Assembly (NCBI RefSeq): GCF_050433385.1
Contig: NZ_JBNPXI010000019.1
Coordinates: forward strand, 1 to 64,000
From: Brassicibacter mesophilus
GTDB taxonomy: Bacteria > Bacillota > Clostridia > Tissierellales > Proteiniboraceae
Direction: 5' to 3'
Length of the DNA: 64,000 nucleotides
Below are positions 25,520-33,587 of this stretch, one piece after another. The position numbers and the translations under genes were made by a program. The notes under the pieces were generated by a model that did no database searches, was not told the DNA's origin, and worked only from the letters and a program-made list of their open reading frames with translations. The number at the start of each line of letters is the position of its first letter. Within the stretch, counting starts at the first letter, position 1.

Positions 25520-27250
25520 ATGGATAATATTCTATTGGTATTTCTGAATAATTTAAAAGACATAGAAGGATTTAATAAAATCATTGACGAGTTTGATAAA
25601 AGAGATTATAAGATGTATCTTTACGATAACATAAAAGAGACAGATTTTGATTTTAGCGAACTACCAGATATCATTGAGTTTTATAAAAACCAACATATGA
25701 ATGTCAATAAGATAGTTGTCTTATCTAACTTAAGAGATTTAATATTCGCTTGGTATAGGTGTTATAATTCATTGATAGATGATTTTATTTATTTTATTGA
25801 TGAAGAAGAAAGTAATTATTTTGATTTTGAGGATAAGCATTATAATTTTTATTTTAATTTATGGAATTTTAAAAATATTGAAAATGAAACTATTAATGGC
25901 AAGATATATATAAATAATATTGCTAATAAAAAGATTGATCTTAATTTTTGTTCAAAGTTTGAGGACTTTGATTTCATTAATAAATTGAACAAAAAGCCTA
26001 TAAGAAAAACTTATGTATATAGAAAGTATCAGTACACATTTGACTATAAAAATACCTATGTGAGAGATGAAAATATATGTTTTAGTGATAGTTTAGGTAG
26101 AATAGTAATGTTTAAAGGACAATCGCAATATGATGTTCTACGGGTTTTGATAGATTATATGGCTGAAGCCTTTGAAAGCATGGGTTATAATGTTGATATA
26201 ATTGACTTATTAAATCCTAATTTTGCTGAAGAGATTAATAGAAAGATTATACATAATAAATGCGATTTCGTTTTCTCTAATAATTGTATAGCTATAGATT
26301 TAAAGATTAACAATGAAAATCTATATGATAAACTAGGAATACCATTTATTGGAGTTTTGGGAGATCATCCTGTAAATCAGTTATCACGTATTATAAATTC
26401 TCCTAAGAAAGCACTTTTTGTATGTATAGATAAAGAGAATGTTCAATATATGAATAAATATTTTCCACACAAAAATGCTATTTTTGCCTCTTATCATGCT
26501 TATAAAACTAAAAATTATATTGAAAAAAAGTATAATGATAGAGAAATAGATGTTTTATTTTCTGGAAGCTTAATTAATCCTAGTCAAATAAAAGATTCGT
26601 GGAATGATTTTGGTAAGGAAATAAGAGAAATATTAAATCAGACAGTAGATATGGCTTTAAAGAATAATGACACAATAGAGAAGAACTTAAACGAGATATT
26701 AAAGAGCCACTTTATAGGAAACATAACAATTGAAGAAAGGGCTACTTTACATTCTCTTGTTGAACGTTATATAAGAATGTATAAAAGATATAATTTAGTA
26801 AAAGAAATAGGAAAAACAAACTTGAAAGTAGTTTGTTTTGGAAATTCTGAGGAATATGAAAAACTAAATGTAAACAAGAAATTACAAATACATCCTAATT
26901 GTACATTTCAAGAATTGTTAGATTTGATGAATAATAGCAAGATTGTATTGAATATGACAGGTCATTTACACGAAGGAGTTACTGAAAGAATTCTTTCAAG
27001 TATGATAAATGGTGCTGCAGTAGTCACTGAAAGTAATAATTATATTAGACAAAATTTTAATGATGGAGAGGATATTATATTGTATAGTTGTAATCAACTA
27101 GATAGTGTTGCAGGTAAGATTAATTATTTTTTAAAGAATCAACATGTTTTGGAGTGTATAGCTAAGAGAGGACAAGACAAGGCAAAGAAGAGGTTTGACT
27201 TTAAAATTATGTTAACTAAAACTATTGAAGCTATTAATAATACTTATTAG
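25520..27250 (+). CDS. CgeB-like family glycosyltransferase
   Basis: A 576-residue cytoplasmic protein. The first 180 residues have no recognised domain. The rest is a GT-B fold: VMFKGQSQYDVLRVLIDYMA, IPFIGVLGDHPVNQLSRI (start of the CgeB/DUF3880-like part), a central EIDVLFSGSLINPSQIKDSW and a C-terminal donor-site region ILNMTGHLHEGVTERILSSM, then INGAAVVTESNNY and NDGEDIILYS. The family includes protein and surface-polymer glycosyltransferases. Position between the legionaminic and dTDP-sugar blocks suggests that it adds a sugar to flagellin or extends a glycan. GGAGGTGG supports the ATG at 25520. Confidence 0.78.
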   Translation: MDNILLVFLNNLKDIEGFNKIIDEFDKRDYKMYLYDNIKETDFDFSELPDIIEFYKNQHMNVNKIVVLSNLRDLIFAWYRCYNSLIDDFIYFIDEEESNYFDFEDKHYNFYFNLWNFKNIENETINGKIYINNIANKKIDLNFCSKFEDFDFINKLNKKPIRKTYVYRKYQYTFDYKNTYVRDENICFSDSLGRIVMFKGQSQYDVLRVLIDYMAEAFESMGYNVDIIDLLNPNFAEEINRKIIHNKCDFVFSNNCIAIDLKINNENLYDKLGIPFIGVLGDHPVNQLSRIINSPKKALFVCIDKENVQYMNKYFPHKNAIFASYHAYKTKNYIEKKYNDREIDVLFSGSLINPSQIKDSWNDFGKEIREILNQTVDMALKNNDTIEKNLNEILKSHFIGNITIEERATLHSLVERYIRMYKRYNLVKEIGKTNLKVVCFGNSEEYEKLNVNKKLQIHPNCTFQELLDLMNNSKIVLNMTGHLHEGVTERILSSMINGAAVVTESNNYIRQNFNDGEDIILYSCNQLDSVAGKINYFLKNQHVLECIAKRGQDKAKKRFDFKIMLTKTIEAINNTY

Positions 27251-27262
27251 GGAATGATGACA

Positions 27263-28339
27263 ATGATTAATGTAACGAAAACATATCTACCCAATTTAGA
27301 TAAATATAAAGAGTATGTGGAAAGTATTTTTCAATCTGGGCAAATAACTAATAACAGTCAATTTGTTCAGGAACTTGAAAAAAGACTGAGAACATATTTA
27401 GGTGTGAAGAACATTGTTCTTGTTTCTAATGGAACTTTAGCATTACACTTAGCATACAAATTACTTAATTTAAAAGGAGAAGTGATTACTACCCCTTTCT
27501 CTTTTGTGGCGACTGCTAGTAGTATAGTGTGGGAAGGATTGCAGCCAGTTTTTTCAGATATTAATAGTAAAACTTTTAATATTGATTGTAATAAGATTAT
27601 GGAAAGAATAAATAAAAAAACATCTTCTATTGTCCCAGTGCATGTTTTTGGCAATGGATGCGATGTAGAAGAGATTTCCAGAATATCAAATGAATACAAT
27701 CTAAAAGTCATATATGATGCATCACATGCTTTTGGAGTAAAATATAATGGGAAAAGCATATTAAATTATGGAGATATTTCTACTTTGAGTTTTCATGCTA
27801 CTAAAATCTTCCATACTATTGAAGGTGGAGCTTTAATTATCAATGACGATAAATTATATGAGAAAGCAAAAGCAATGATTAATTTTGGTATAGATGAAAC
27901 TAAAGAAATCAAATACTTAGGTACAAATGGAAAAATGAATGAATTTCAAGCTGCTATGGGACTTTGTGTGCTGGATGATATTAATATAATATTAAGCAAA
28001 AGAAAAAAAGTATACGACAATTATTATAATATACTAAGCAATAACAATAAAATTATTCTACAAAGCTATAATGATAATTGCAGTCATAACTACAGCTATT
28101 TTCCTGTTGTATTTGAGGATGAAGAAAACCTCTGTAATTGTTTAAAAGATCTAAATAACAATGACATTTATCCTAGAAGATATTTTTATCCTTCATTAGA
28201 TAACTTGGGTTATGTAAATAGTGAAAAAATGCATGTATCAAACGAGGTAGCAAAAAAGATACTTTGCTTACCATTGTCTGATTCTTTAAAATATAATGAA
28301 CAATTGCAAATAATAGAAATAGTTAACAACAATGTATGA
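27263..28339 (+). CDS. DegT/DnrJ/EryC1 sugar aminotransferase
   Basis: A 358-residue PLP-dependent sugar aminotransferase. Motifs: LVSNGTLALHLAYKLLNL, VPVHVFGNGCDVEEI, VIYDASHAFGVKYNG (the Asp that holds the PLP ring nitrogen) and the Lys in TLSFHATKIFHTIEGGALII. With rmlA, rmlB and the acyltransferase next door it should aminate dTDP-4-keto-6-deoxyglucose. No ketoisomerase is nearby, which argues for C4 rather than C3 amination. The start is uncertain among ATGs at 27254, 27257 and 27263; the last has the best spacing to AGGGA. Confidence 0.85.
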   Translation: MINVTKTYLPNLDKYKEYVESIFQSGQITNNSQFVQELEKRLRTYLGVKNIVLVSNGTLALHLAYKLLNLKGEVITTPFSFVATASSIVWEGLQPVFSDINSKTFNIDCNKIMERINKKTSSIVPVHVFGNGCDVEEISRISNEYNLKVIYDASHAFGVKYNGKSILNYGDISTLSFHATKIFHTIEGGALIINDDKLYEKAKAMINFGIDETKEIKYLGTNGKMNEFQAAMGLCVLDDINIILSKRKKVYDNYYNILSNNNKIILQSYNDNCSHNYSYFPVVFEDEENLCNCLKDLNNNDIYPRRYFYPSLDNLGYVNSEKMHVSNEVAKKILCLPLSDSLKYNEQLQIIEIVNNNV

Positions 28340-28358
28340 TAACGAAGGAGGTGTTTTA

Positions 28359-28898
28359 ATGAACAGTAAGTTTAAAAAAATAGGTAAGAATGTAAAAATA
28401 TATGATACTTCTAAGCTAATTTATCCAGAAAATATTGAAATAGGGAACAATGTAATAATTGATGACTTCGTATTAATAATTGCTAAAAAAAGAGTGGTTA
28501 TTGGAAACAATGTTCATATAGCTAGCTATGTGACTATAACAGGAAATGATGAATTTATCATAGAGGATTTTTCTGGTATTTCGTCAGGCGTAAAAATATT
28601 TACAAGTAGTGACGACTATATGGGGGCATATTTAAATAATCCTACTGTATTAAACGAATTTAAAAATGTATTTACTGCATCTATTAATATAAAAAAATAT
28701 GCATTAGTCGGAGCTAATACTGTTGTATTGCCAGGTAGTATTATTGAAGAGGGAACATCGATAGGTGCAAACAGTTTGGTTAATAGTAAAACAGAACCGT
28801 ATCATTTATATGCTGGTTGTCCTATAAAAAAGCTGAAAGCTAGAGATAAAAATACAATCTTGAAATTAGCTGAAGAATATAGAAAAAAATATTGGTAA
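28359..28898 (+). CDS. Hexapeptide-repeat acyltransferase
   Basis: A 179-residue left-handed beta-helix protein with hexapeptide repeats (IEIGNNVIIDDFVLIIAK, VVIGNNVHIASYVTITG, then ALVGANTVVLPGSIIEEGTS and IGANSLVNS). This is the LbetaH/NodL-WbbJ type that acylates amino or hydroxyl groups of sugars. Next to the aminotransferase, rmlA and rmlB, it probably N-acetylates the dTDP-amino-sugar. AAGGAGGTG supports the ATG at 28359. It overlaps no neighbour; a gap of 138 bases follows before rmlA. Confidence 0.82.
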   Translation: MNSKFKKIGKNVKIYDTSKLIYPENIEIGNNVIIDDFVLIIAKKRVVIGNNVHIASYVTITGNDEFIIEDFSGISSGVKIFTSSDDYMGAYLNNPTVLNEFKNVFTASINIKKYALVGANTVVLPGSIIEEGTSIGANSLVNSKTEPYHLYAGCPIKKLKARDKNTILKLAEEYRKKYW

Positions 28899-29036
28899 GT
28901 AAGTGTTTTATCTTTATTATGGAAAGAGAGCGTGAGTATAATAGCTAATAGATAAAAATTGGAATAGATAAACAATATAAGAAATAAGTTAACGTTGAAC
29001 ATAGTATAAACGAAATTAAATGGAGGTTAATTGAAA

Positions 29037-29915
29037 TTGAAAGGAATAATCCTAGCAGGCGGTTCTGGTTCAAGACTCTACCCCATAACAAAAGGAATTA
29101 GTAAGCAATTACTACCGATTTACGATAAACCAATGATATACTATCCTTTATCAGTACTTATGTTATCGAATATCAAAGAAGTCCTTATTATTTCAAACCC
29201 AGAATATATAGATTTTTATAAAAATTTACTTGGAGATGGTTCTAATCTTGGGATGAGATTTGAATACAAAATCCAAGAAAAGCCCAAAGGACTTGCAGAT
29301 GCTTTTATAGTCGGAGAAGAATTCATAGGTGAGGATAGTGTATGCCTGATACTAGGAGATAACATATTTTATGGACAAGGCTTTGTACCCAGACTTGCAA
29401 ATGCATCTAAAGTTAAAGACGATGCAGTAATATTTGGTTATTACGTGCCTGACCCTAGAGAATTTGGAGTAGTTGAATTTGATAATAATAACAATGTACT
29501 ATCAATAGAAGAAAAGCCAAACAGACCTAAATCTCACTATGCAGTTCCAGGACTTTATTATTATGACAATAGTGTGGTAGAAAGAGCTAAAAATCTTAAA
29601 CCTTCTGCACGTGGGGAATTAGAAATTACAGACTTAAATAGGACATACCTTAACGAAGGAAAACTTAGAGTTGAATTATTAGGAAGAGGATTTGCTTGGT
29701 TAGATACTGGTACTTATGACGGTCTCGCTAATGCATGTAATTTTGTTAAAACAATGCAGGAAAGAACAGGTCTTTATATTAGTTGTTTAGAGGAAATTGC
29801 CTATAGAAACAAATGGATATCTAGAGAAGAGCTAGTGTCTTTAGGAAAAGAATATGAAAAAACTGAATATGGTAAATATTTATTAAGCATTGCAGGAGAA
29901 TTGGAAATCTATTAA
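29037..29915 (+). CDS. rmlA: Glucose-1-phosphate thymidylyltransferase RmlA
   Basis: A 292-residue enzyme making dTDP-glucose from glucose-1-phosphate and dTTP. The N-terminus MKGIILAGGSGSRLYPITKG and ISKQLLPIYDKPMIYYPLS are diagnostic. CLILGDNIFYGQGF, FGVVEFDNNNNVLSIEEKP and the tail WLDTGTYDGLANA also fit. I chose the TTG at 29037, which gives the exact family start; the TTG at 29031 would add two residues and lies very close to GGAGG. It forms a pair with rmlB. Downstream rmlC and rmlD are absent, so the product is not rhamnose but an amino-sugar made with the genes just upstream. Confidence 0.94.
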   Translation: MKGIILAGGSGSRLYPITKGISKQLLPIYDKPMIYYPLSVLMLSNIKEVLIISNPEYIDFYKNLLGDGSNLGMRFEYKIQEKPKGLADAFIVGEEFIGEDSVCLILGDNIFYGQGFVPRLANASKVKDDAVIFGYYVPDPREFGVVEFDNNNNVLSIEEKPNRPKSHYAVPGLYYYDNSVVERAKNLKPSARGELEITDLNRTYLNEGKLRVELLGRGFAWLDTGTYDGLANACNFVKTMQERTGLYISCLEEIAYRNKWISREELVSLGKEYEKTEYGKYLLSIAGELEIY

Positions 29916-29935
29916 GTTTTTTGGAGGAGTATGCT

Positions 29936-31033
29936 ATGCACATTTTAGTTACGGGTGGAGCAGGGTTCATAGGGTCAAACTTTATAAAACACATGCTTTC
30001 AAAATATGATTATAATATTATTAATTTAGATAAGTTAACATATGCAGGCAATTTAAAGAACCTTGAAGATATTGCTGAAGATGAAAGATATCAATTTATC
30101 AAGGGTGATATATGTGACAAGGTATTACTTGAAGAAATATTTGAGAACTATGATATAAATGTAGTGATTAATTTTGCAGCAGAATCTCATGTAGATAGAA
30201 GTATAGAAGAACCAGAGGTTTTTCTTAAAACTAATGTTTTAGGAACACAAGTATTACTTGATACTGCAAAAAACTATTGGAAAATAGAGCCTTGTAATAA
30301 GTATTCCAGAGACTACAGAGAAGGAGTTAAATACATACAAGTATCTACCGATGAAGTATATGGATCATTAGGTAGAGAGGGATATTTTACTGAGGAAAAT
30401 AACATAGTTCCTAATAGCCCCTATTCAGCATCAAAAGCTTCAGCAGATATGCTGGTAAGAGCGTATCATGAAACCTATGGGCTTCCTGTAAATATTACTC
30501 GCTGCTCTAATAATTATGGACCTTATCAGTTCCCTGAAAAATTAATACCACTTATGATTAATAATGCGTTAAAAGCTAAACCTCTTCCTGTGTATGGAGA
30601 CGGAAAACAAGTAAGAGATTGGCTTCATGTAAAAGACCATTGCATAGCTATTGAGACAGTTTTACATAAAGGTAAGCTAGGAGAAGTTTATAATATAGGT
30701 GGAAATAATGAAAAAGAAAATATTGAAATAGTGAAACTCATATTAAAATATCTCGATAGAAGTGAAGAGTTAATAACCTATGTGACAGATAGATTAGGCC
30801 ATGACAGAAGATATGCTATAGATAACTCTAAGATAACAAAAGAATTACACTGGAGTCCTTCTTATACATTCAAAGAAGGTATTGCTATGACCATTCAGTG
30901 GTATTTAGACAATCAAGAGTGGATGGAGGATATTGTTTCGGGAGACTACATGAAATATTATACAGACATGTATTTCAATAGAATAAACAGCATTACACTT
31001 GGTGAAACTGCAGTTACTAGTACGAATAACTAA
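29936..31033 (+). CDS. rmlB: dTDP-glucose 4,6-dehydratase RmlB
   Basis: A 365-residue dehydratase forming dTDP-4-keto-6-deoxyglucose. NAD-binding MHILVTGGAGFIGSNFIKHM, NFAAESHVDRSIEEP, the catalytic STDEVYGSLG and YSASKASADMLVRAYHETYG, and CSNNYGPYQFPEKLIP are all RmlB signatures. It carries a short C-terminal extension after YMKYYTDMYF of about 20 residues. GGAGGAG supports the ATG at 29936. Its product is the branch point used by the aminotransferase at 27263. Confidence 0.94.
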   Translation: MHILVTGGAGFIGSNFIKHMLSKYDYNIINLDKLTYAGNLKNLEDIAEDERYQFIKGDICDKVLLEEIFENYDINVVINFAAESHVDRSIEEPEVFLKTNVLGTQVLLDTAKNYWKIEPCNKYSRDYREGVKYIQVSTDEVYGSLGREGYFTEENNIVPNSPYSASKASADMLVRAYHETYGLPVNITRCSNNYGPYQFPEKLIPLMINNALKAKPLPVYGDGKQVRDWLHVKDHCIAIETVLHKGKLGEVYNIGGNNEKENIEIVKLILKYLDRSEELITYVTDRLGHDRRYAIDNSKITKELHWSPSYTFKEGIAMTIQWYLDNQEWMEDIVSGDYMKYYTDMYFNRINSITLGETAVTSTNN

Positions 31034-31073
31034 GTGACTGCACTTTGACTTAATTTTGAAAGGAGTGGATAAC

Positions 31074-31271
31074 ATGGATATAGCAGCAATGTCAACTATG
31101 GTTAGCCAGTCAAACGTACAGCATCAGGCTAGCCTTTCGGTATTAAAGCTGTCAATGGACGCATCTAAGGCACAAGCAGTAGATTTAACTAAGATGCTTC
31201 AAACATCAACTAAAGCAATGGAAATGTCTGTATCTCCACATGTAGGAGGTAATGTTGACATCAAATTATAA
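31074..31271 (+). CDS. YjfB-family putative motility protein
   Basis: A 65-residue protein starting MDIAAMSTMVSQSNVQHQAS and continuing LSVLKLSMDASKAQAVDL. It fits the YjfB family (a small conserved protein linked to motility gene clusters; function unknown). AAGGAG lies in front of the ATG at 31074. It ends the glycosylation block and its stop codon lies inside the stem of a terminator, so transcription from upstream probably stops here. Confidence 0.82.
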   Translation: MDIAAMSTMVSQSNVQHQASLSVLKLSMDASKAQAVDLTKMLQTSTKAMEMSVSPHVGGNVDIKL

Positions 31272-31299
31272 AGACTCTTTTGAGTCTTTATAATTTTTA
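31268..31299 (+). terminator. Terminator behind the glycosylation block
   Basis: ATAAAGACTC and GAGTCTTTAT pair around a 4-base loop and are followed by a T-rich tail. The stop codon of the YjfB gene is inside the 5' arm. Confidence 0.75.
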
Positions 31300-31402
31300 T
31301 GCAATGTGTCGAAATCTACATGTAAAGCAATATTTTAGTACTGTTTTTCAATTAAAACTGTAGGACAAAAAATTTTGAGAATCTATCTTTAGGTAAACTG
31401 AG

Positions 31403-31442
31403 AAATCTCTTGGATGTATACTATTTATCCAAGAGATTTTTT
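31403..31442 (+). terminator. Second hairpin with T-run
   Basis: AAATCTCTTGGA (31403-31414) pairs with TCCAAGAGATTT (31427-31438), and TTTT follows. It could back up the terminator 100 bases upstream or end a small transcript in the gap. Confidence 0.7.
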
Positions 31443-31743
31443 CATCCAAGTATAAATTACTAGAACATTTAACAAAGAAGAGCTATAAAGAGTAATTGAA
31501 TGTGTTGGAATGACAAGTGAGACCAGAGCACTATTTTGCCTATAATGACACGAAATAGGACTTTAGTGTAGGAAAATTATGATAAAATATCCCTAGACAA
31601 TACAATTATGGGATGTGGAGTAAAACAGTTTGAATAAGGAGGAAATGCCATAATTATATATTAAATCATCATTTGAAAATAAACAGAAGTATTAAAGCGT
31701 GTAATATGTTTTATGAAAAGCACTAAAGGGGAGTGTTATTATT
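31443..31743. other. Gap with a probable coding remnant
   Basis: About 300 bases without a gene. Around 31465-31540 the plus strand reads FNKEEL, a stop, RVIECVGMTSETRALFCL and another stop, which looks like a decayed piece of a protein-coding gene; the family is not recognised. The rest is AT-rich and probably carries the promoter of the next gene. Confidence 0.35.
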
Positions 31744-32931
31744 TTGAAGAAAGAAGAGGTTTTTTTTAGACAGTTTTTAGTTCCTATACATATGATTCAA
31801 GAGGGAATGATTGTAGATGAGGAGGTTCGTAATAAATATGGAAGTGTTGTCTTAGCTAAAGGATATAGAATTAAAGATTCTACCACAGCTAATAGAGCTC
31901 AAAAGATACTTGGCGAAAATGATATTAATACTTTAGGAATAAAAATCGAAGAGTCAATAAGCAGTACTCAGCTACAAGAAATACTAGATTCTCAAGAAGA
32001 AATCATTGAAGATATTGATAGTGAACCTGTAAAAGAAGAGGAAAACAATAAGGATATAACAGATGATATTTTTGAGACAGGCTATGTAGAAGACAAAGAT
32101 TTTTTTAGAAAAGATCTTCTTAAATCTAAAAAGAATATAGAAAAGATATTTGATAAGATAGATAAGGATATTTATGATGAAATTAATGAATTGAAATGCG
32201 AGATTGAAAAAACTATGAAAATCTTTAATGCTACTACTGGAATTTTTCAGGTAATAGAAAAAATGAAAAAGGAAGACAAGTCTCTATACATGCATTGCTA
32301 TAGTATGGCTATTGTAAGCTATATGATTGGGAAATGGCTTAAGCTAGAAAAAGAAAGAAATAAGGAATTGTTTATATTGACTATGGTTGCTGATATAGGA
32401 TTATTAAAAGTGCCGGCTGATATAAGATTTAATCATTGCAACTTATCGGAAGATAGTCAAAGCGAGTATAATAAACATATAATACATAGTGTCACAATAT
32501 TAAAAAACTCTGACTTCATAGATGCGGAAGGTGAAAAAGTAATATTTCGTCACCATGAAAACTTTAATAAAACAGGATTTCCTCTAAGAATAGAGGTACC
32601 TAAAATACCATTGTTCTCAAGAATTATATATATTTCTCACCTATATACTCATTATACTTTACATGAAGGCGAAAACCCACTAAAGGCCGTAAATAGAATA
32701 AAGGAAGAACATTTTAATGAAGTTGATTTAGATATATTATATATTTTTGAAAAGAGAATATATGACTATTTTATTGGACAAAAAATAAAGCTTTCCTCGA
32801 AGGAAGGAAGTATAGGAGAAATTATAATGATAGATCTAGTAAATCCAAGTATTTTAATTAGAACAACAGATGGTCAAATTACTAATGTTTCTTTAAAAAG
32901 TGTGTATAGAAATTCAGTAGAGTTCTTATAA
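31744..32931 (+). CDS. Degenerate HD-GYP domain protein
   Basis: A 395-residue soluble protein. The N-terminal 60 residues resemble the DUF3391-like part of HD-GYP proteins (LVPIHMIQEGMIVDEEV). An acidic linker follows, then a domain with the HD-GYP layout: His184 in MHCYSMAIVSYMIGKWL, MVADIGLLKVPADI at 214, HHENFNKTGFP at 270-280. In active c-di-GMP phosphodiesterases the second piece reads LLHDIGK; here the His is Ala216, and GYP is GFP. Loss of a metal ligand suggests a weak or dead enzyme, perhaps a c-di-GMP sensor. The start is a TTG at 31744 with AAAGGGGAG farther upstream. A GGDEF gene lies 5 kb downstream. Confidence 0.82.
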   Translation: MKKEEVFFRQFLVPIHMIQEGMIVDEEVRNKYGSVVLAKGYRIKDSTTANRAQKILGENDINTLGIKIEESISSTQLQEILDSQEEIIEDIDSEPVKEEENNKDITDDIFETGYVEDKDFFRKDLLKSKKNIEKIFDKIDKDIYDEINELKCEIEKTMKIFNATTGIFQVIEKMKKEDKSLYMHCYSMAIVSYMIGKWLKLEKERNKELFILTMVADIGLLKVPADIRFNHCNLSEDSQSEYNKHIIHSVTILKNSDFIDAEGEKVIFRHHENFNKTGFPLRIEVPKIPLFSRIIYISHLYTHYTLHEGENPLKAVNRIKEEHFNEVDLDILYIFEKRIYDYFIGQKIKLSSKEGSIGEIIMIDLVNPSILIRTTDGQITNVSLKSVYRNSVEFL

Positions 32932-32999
32932 ATAATATAATTATTTTAAAGCAGATAAGAATTGAAAATATTAAATATTTTCATCATTTATTACTCATA

Positions 33000-33046
33000 G
33001 GAAAGCACCTTATATTGCATAAAACATACAATTTAAGGTGCTTTCC
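33000..33046. terminator. Strong hairpin between the HD-GYP gene and flaG
   Basis: GGAAAGCACCTTA (33000) pairs with TAAGGTGCTTTCC (33034-33046); the inner ATTG/CAAT extends it. There is no long T-run, so it is a weak terminator on either strand or an RNA-end stabiliser. Confidence 0.55.
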
Positions 33047-33139
33047 TAATGCTTTTATTAAGTCTATCTCATTAATGAGTTAGTACTTGTTATTATAGCC
33101 GCATGATTTCAATTTTTCTATTTATTTTGTTTATCAATC

Positions 33140-33167
33140 TAAAGTATACTCTTATTCTTGTCGATAT
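33140..33167 (+). promoter_or_regulatory. Sigma-D promoter of flaG-fliD-fliS
   Basis: TAAA (33140-33143), a 16-base spacer and GTCGATAT (33160-33167) match the flagellar sigma consensus; GTCGATAT is identical to the flagellin -10. It lies 28 bases before the flaG start. Confidence 0.8.
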
Positions 33168-33195
33168 TAGAAGTAGAAATATAAAGGGAGGAGTT

Positions 33196-33570
33196 ATGGT
33201 GCGAGTTGAAGGGGTTACATCATCTCAATTAGTATATGGCTCACAGCGTCTTACAGGGGAAGATAAACCAGTTAAAGTAGTTAGCAAAAATAGAACTGTA
33301 AATGTGCCATCACATATTGGGAACGAGAGCTTTAATAAAAGAGTTAGTGAGGAAGAATTGATTCATGCTATAGAATCAGCAAATAAGAGTGTAAATGTCT
33401 ATGATAGAAAGCTTGAGTTTTCTATCCATGATAAAACCAAAGAGATAATGGTAAAGGTTATAGATACAAACACAGATGAAGTAATAAGAGAAATCCCACC
33501 AGAAAAAATACTTGATATGGTTGCAAAGCTATGGGAAATGGCAGGGATAATAGTTGATAAGAAGATTTAA
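33196..33570 (+). CDS. flaG: FlaG family flagellar protein
   Basis: A 124-residue protein. The C-terminal half, LEFSIHDKTKEIMVKVIDTN followed by TDEVIREIPPEKILDMVAKL, is the FlaG domain; the N-terminal half is polar and variable. FlaG proteins affect filament length and are usually encoded before fliD, as here. I chose the ATG at 33196 behind GGGAGGAG. Upstream in-frame codons would run into the sigma-D promoter and are rejected. Confidence 0.9.
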   Translation: MVRVEGVTSSQLVYGSQRLTGEDKPVKVVSKNRTVNVPSHIGNESFNKRVSEEELIHAIESANKSVNVYDRKLEFSIHDKTKEIMVKVIDTNTDEVIREIPPEKILDMVAKLWEMAGIIVDKKI

Positions 33571-33587
33571 ACTAAGGAGGCGATATT

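Noticed and set aside
29037..31033. dTDP-rhamnose pathway
   Set aside because: rmlC and rmlD are missing, and an aminotransferase and an acyltransferase are adjacent.
33103..33195. Longer FlaG starting upstream
   Set aside because: The extension would be hydrophobic, lacks a ribosome site and overlaps the sigma-D promoter at 33140-33167.
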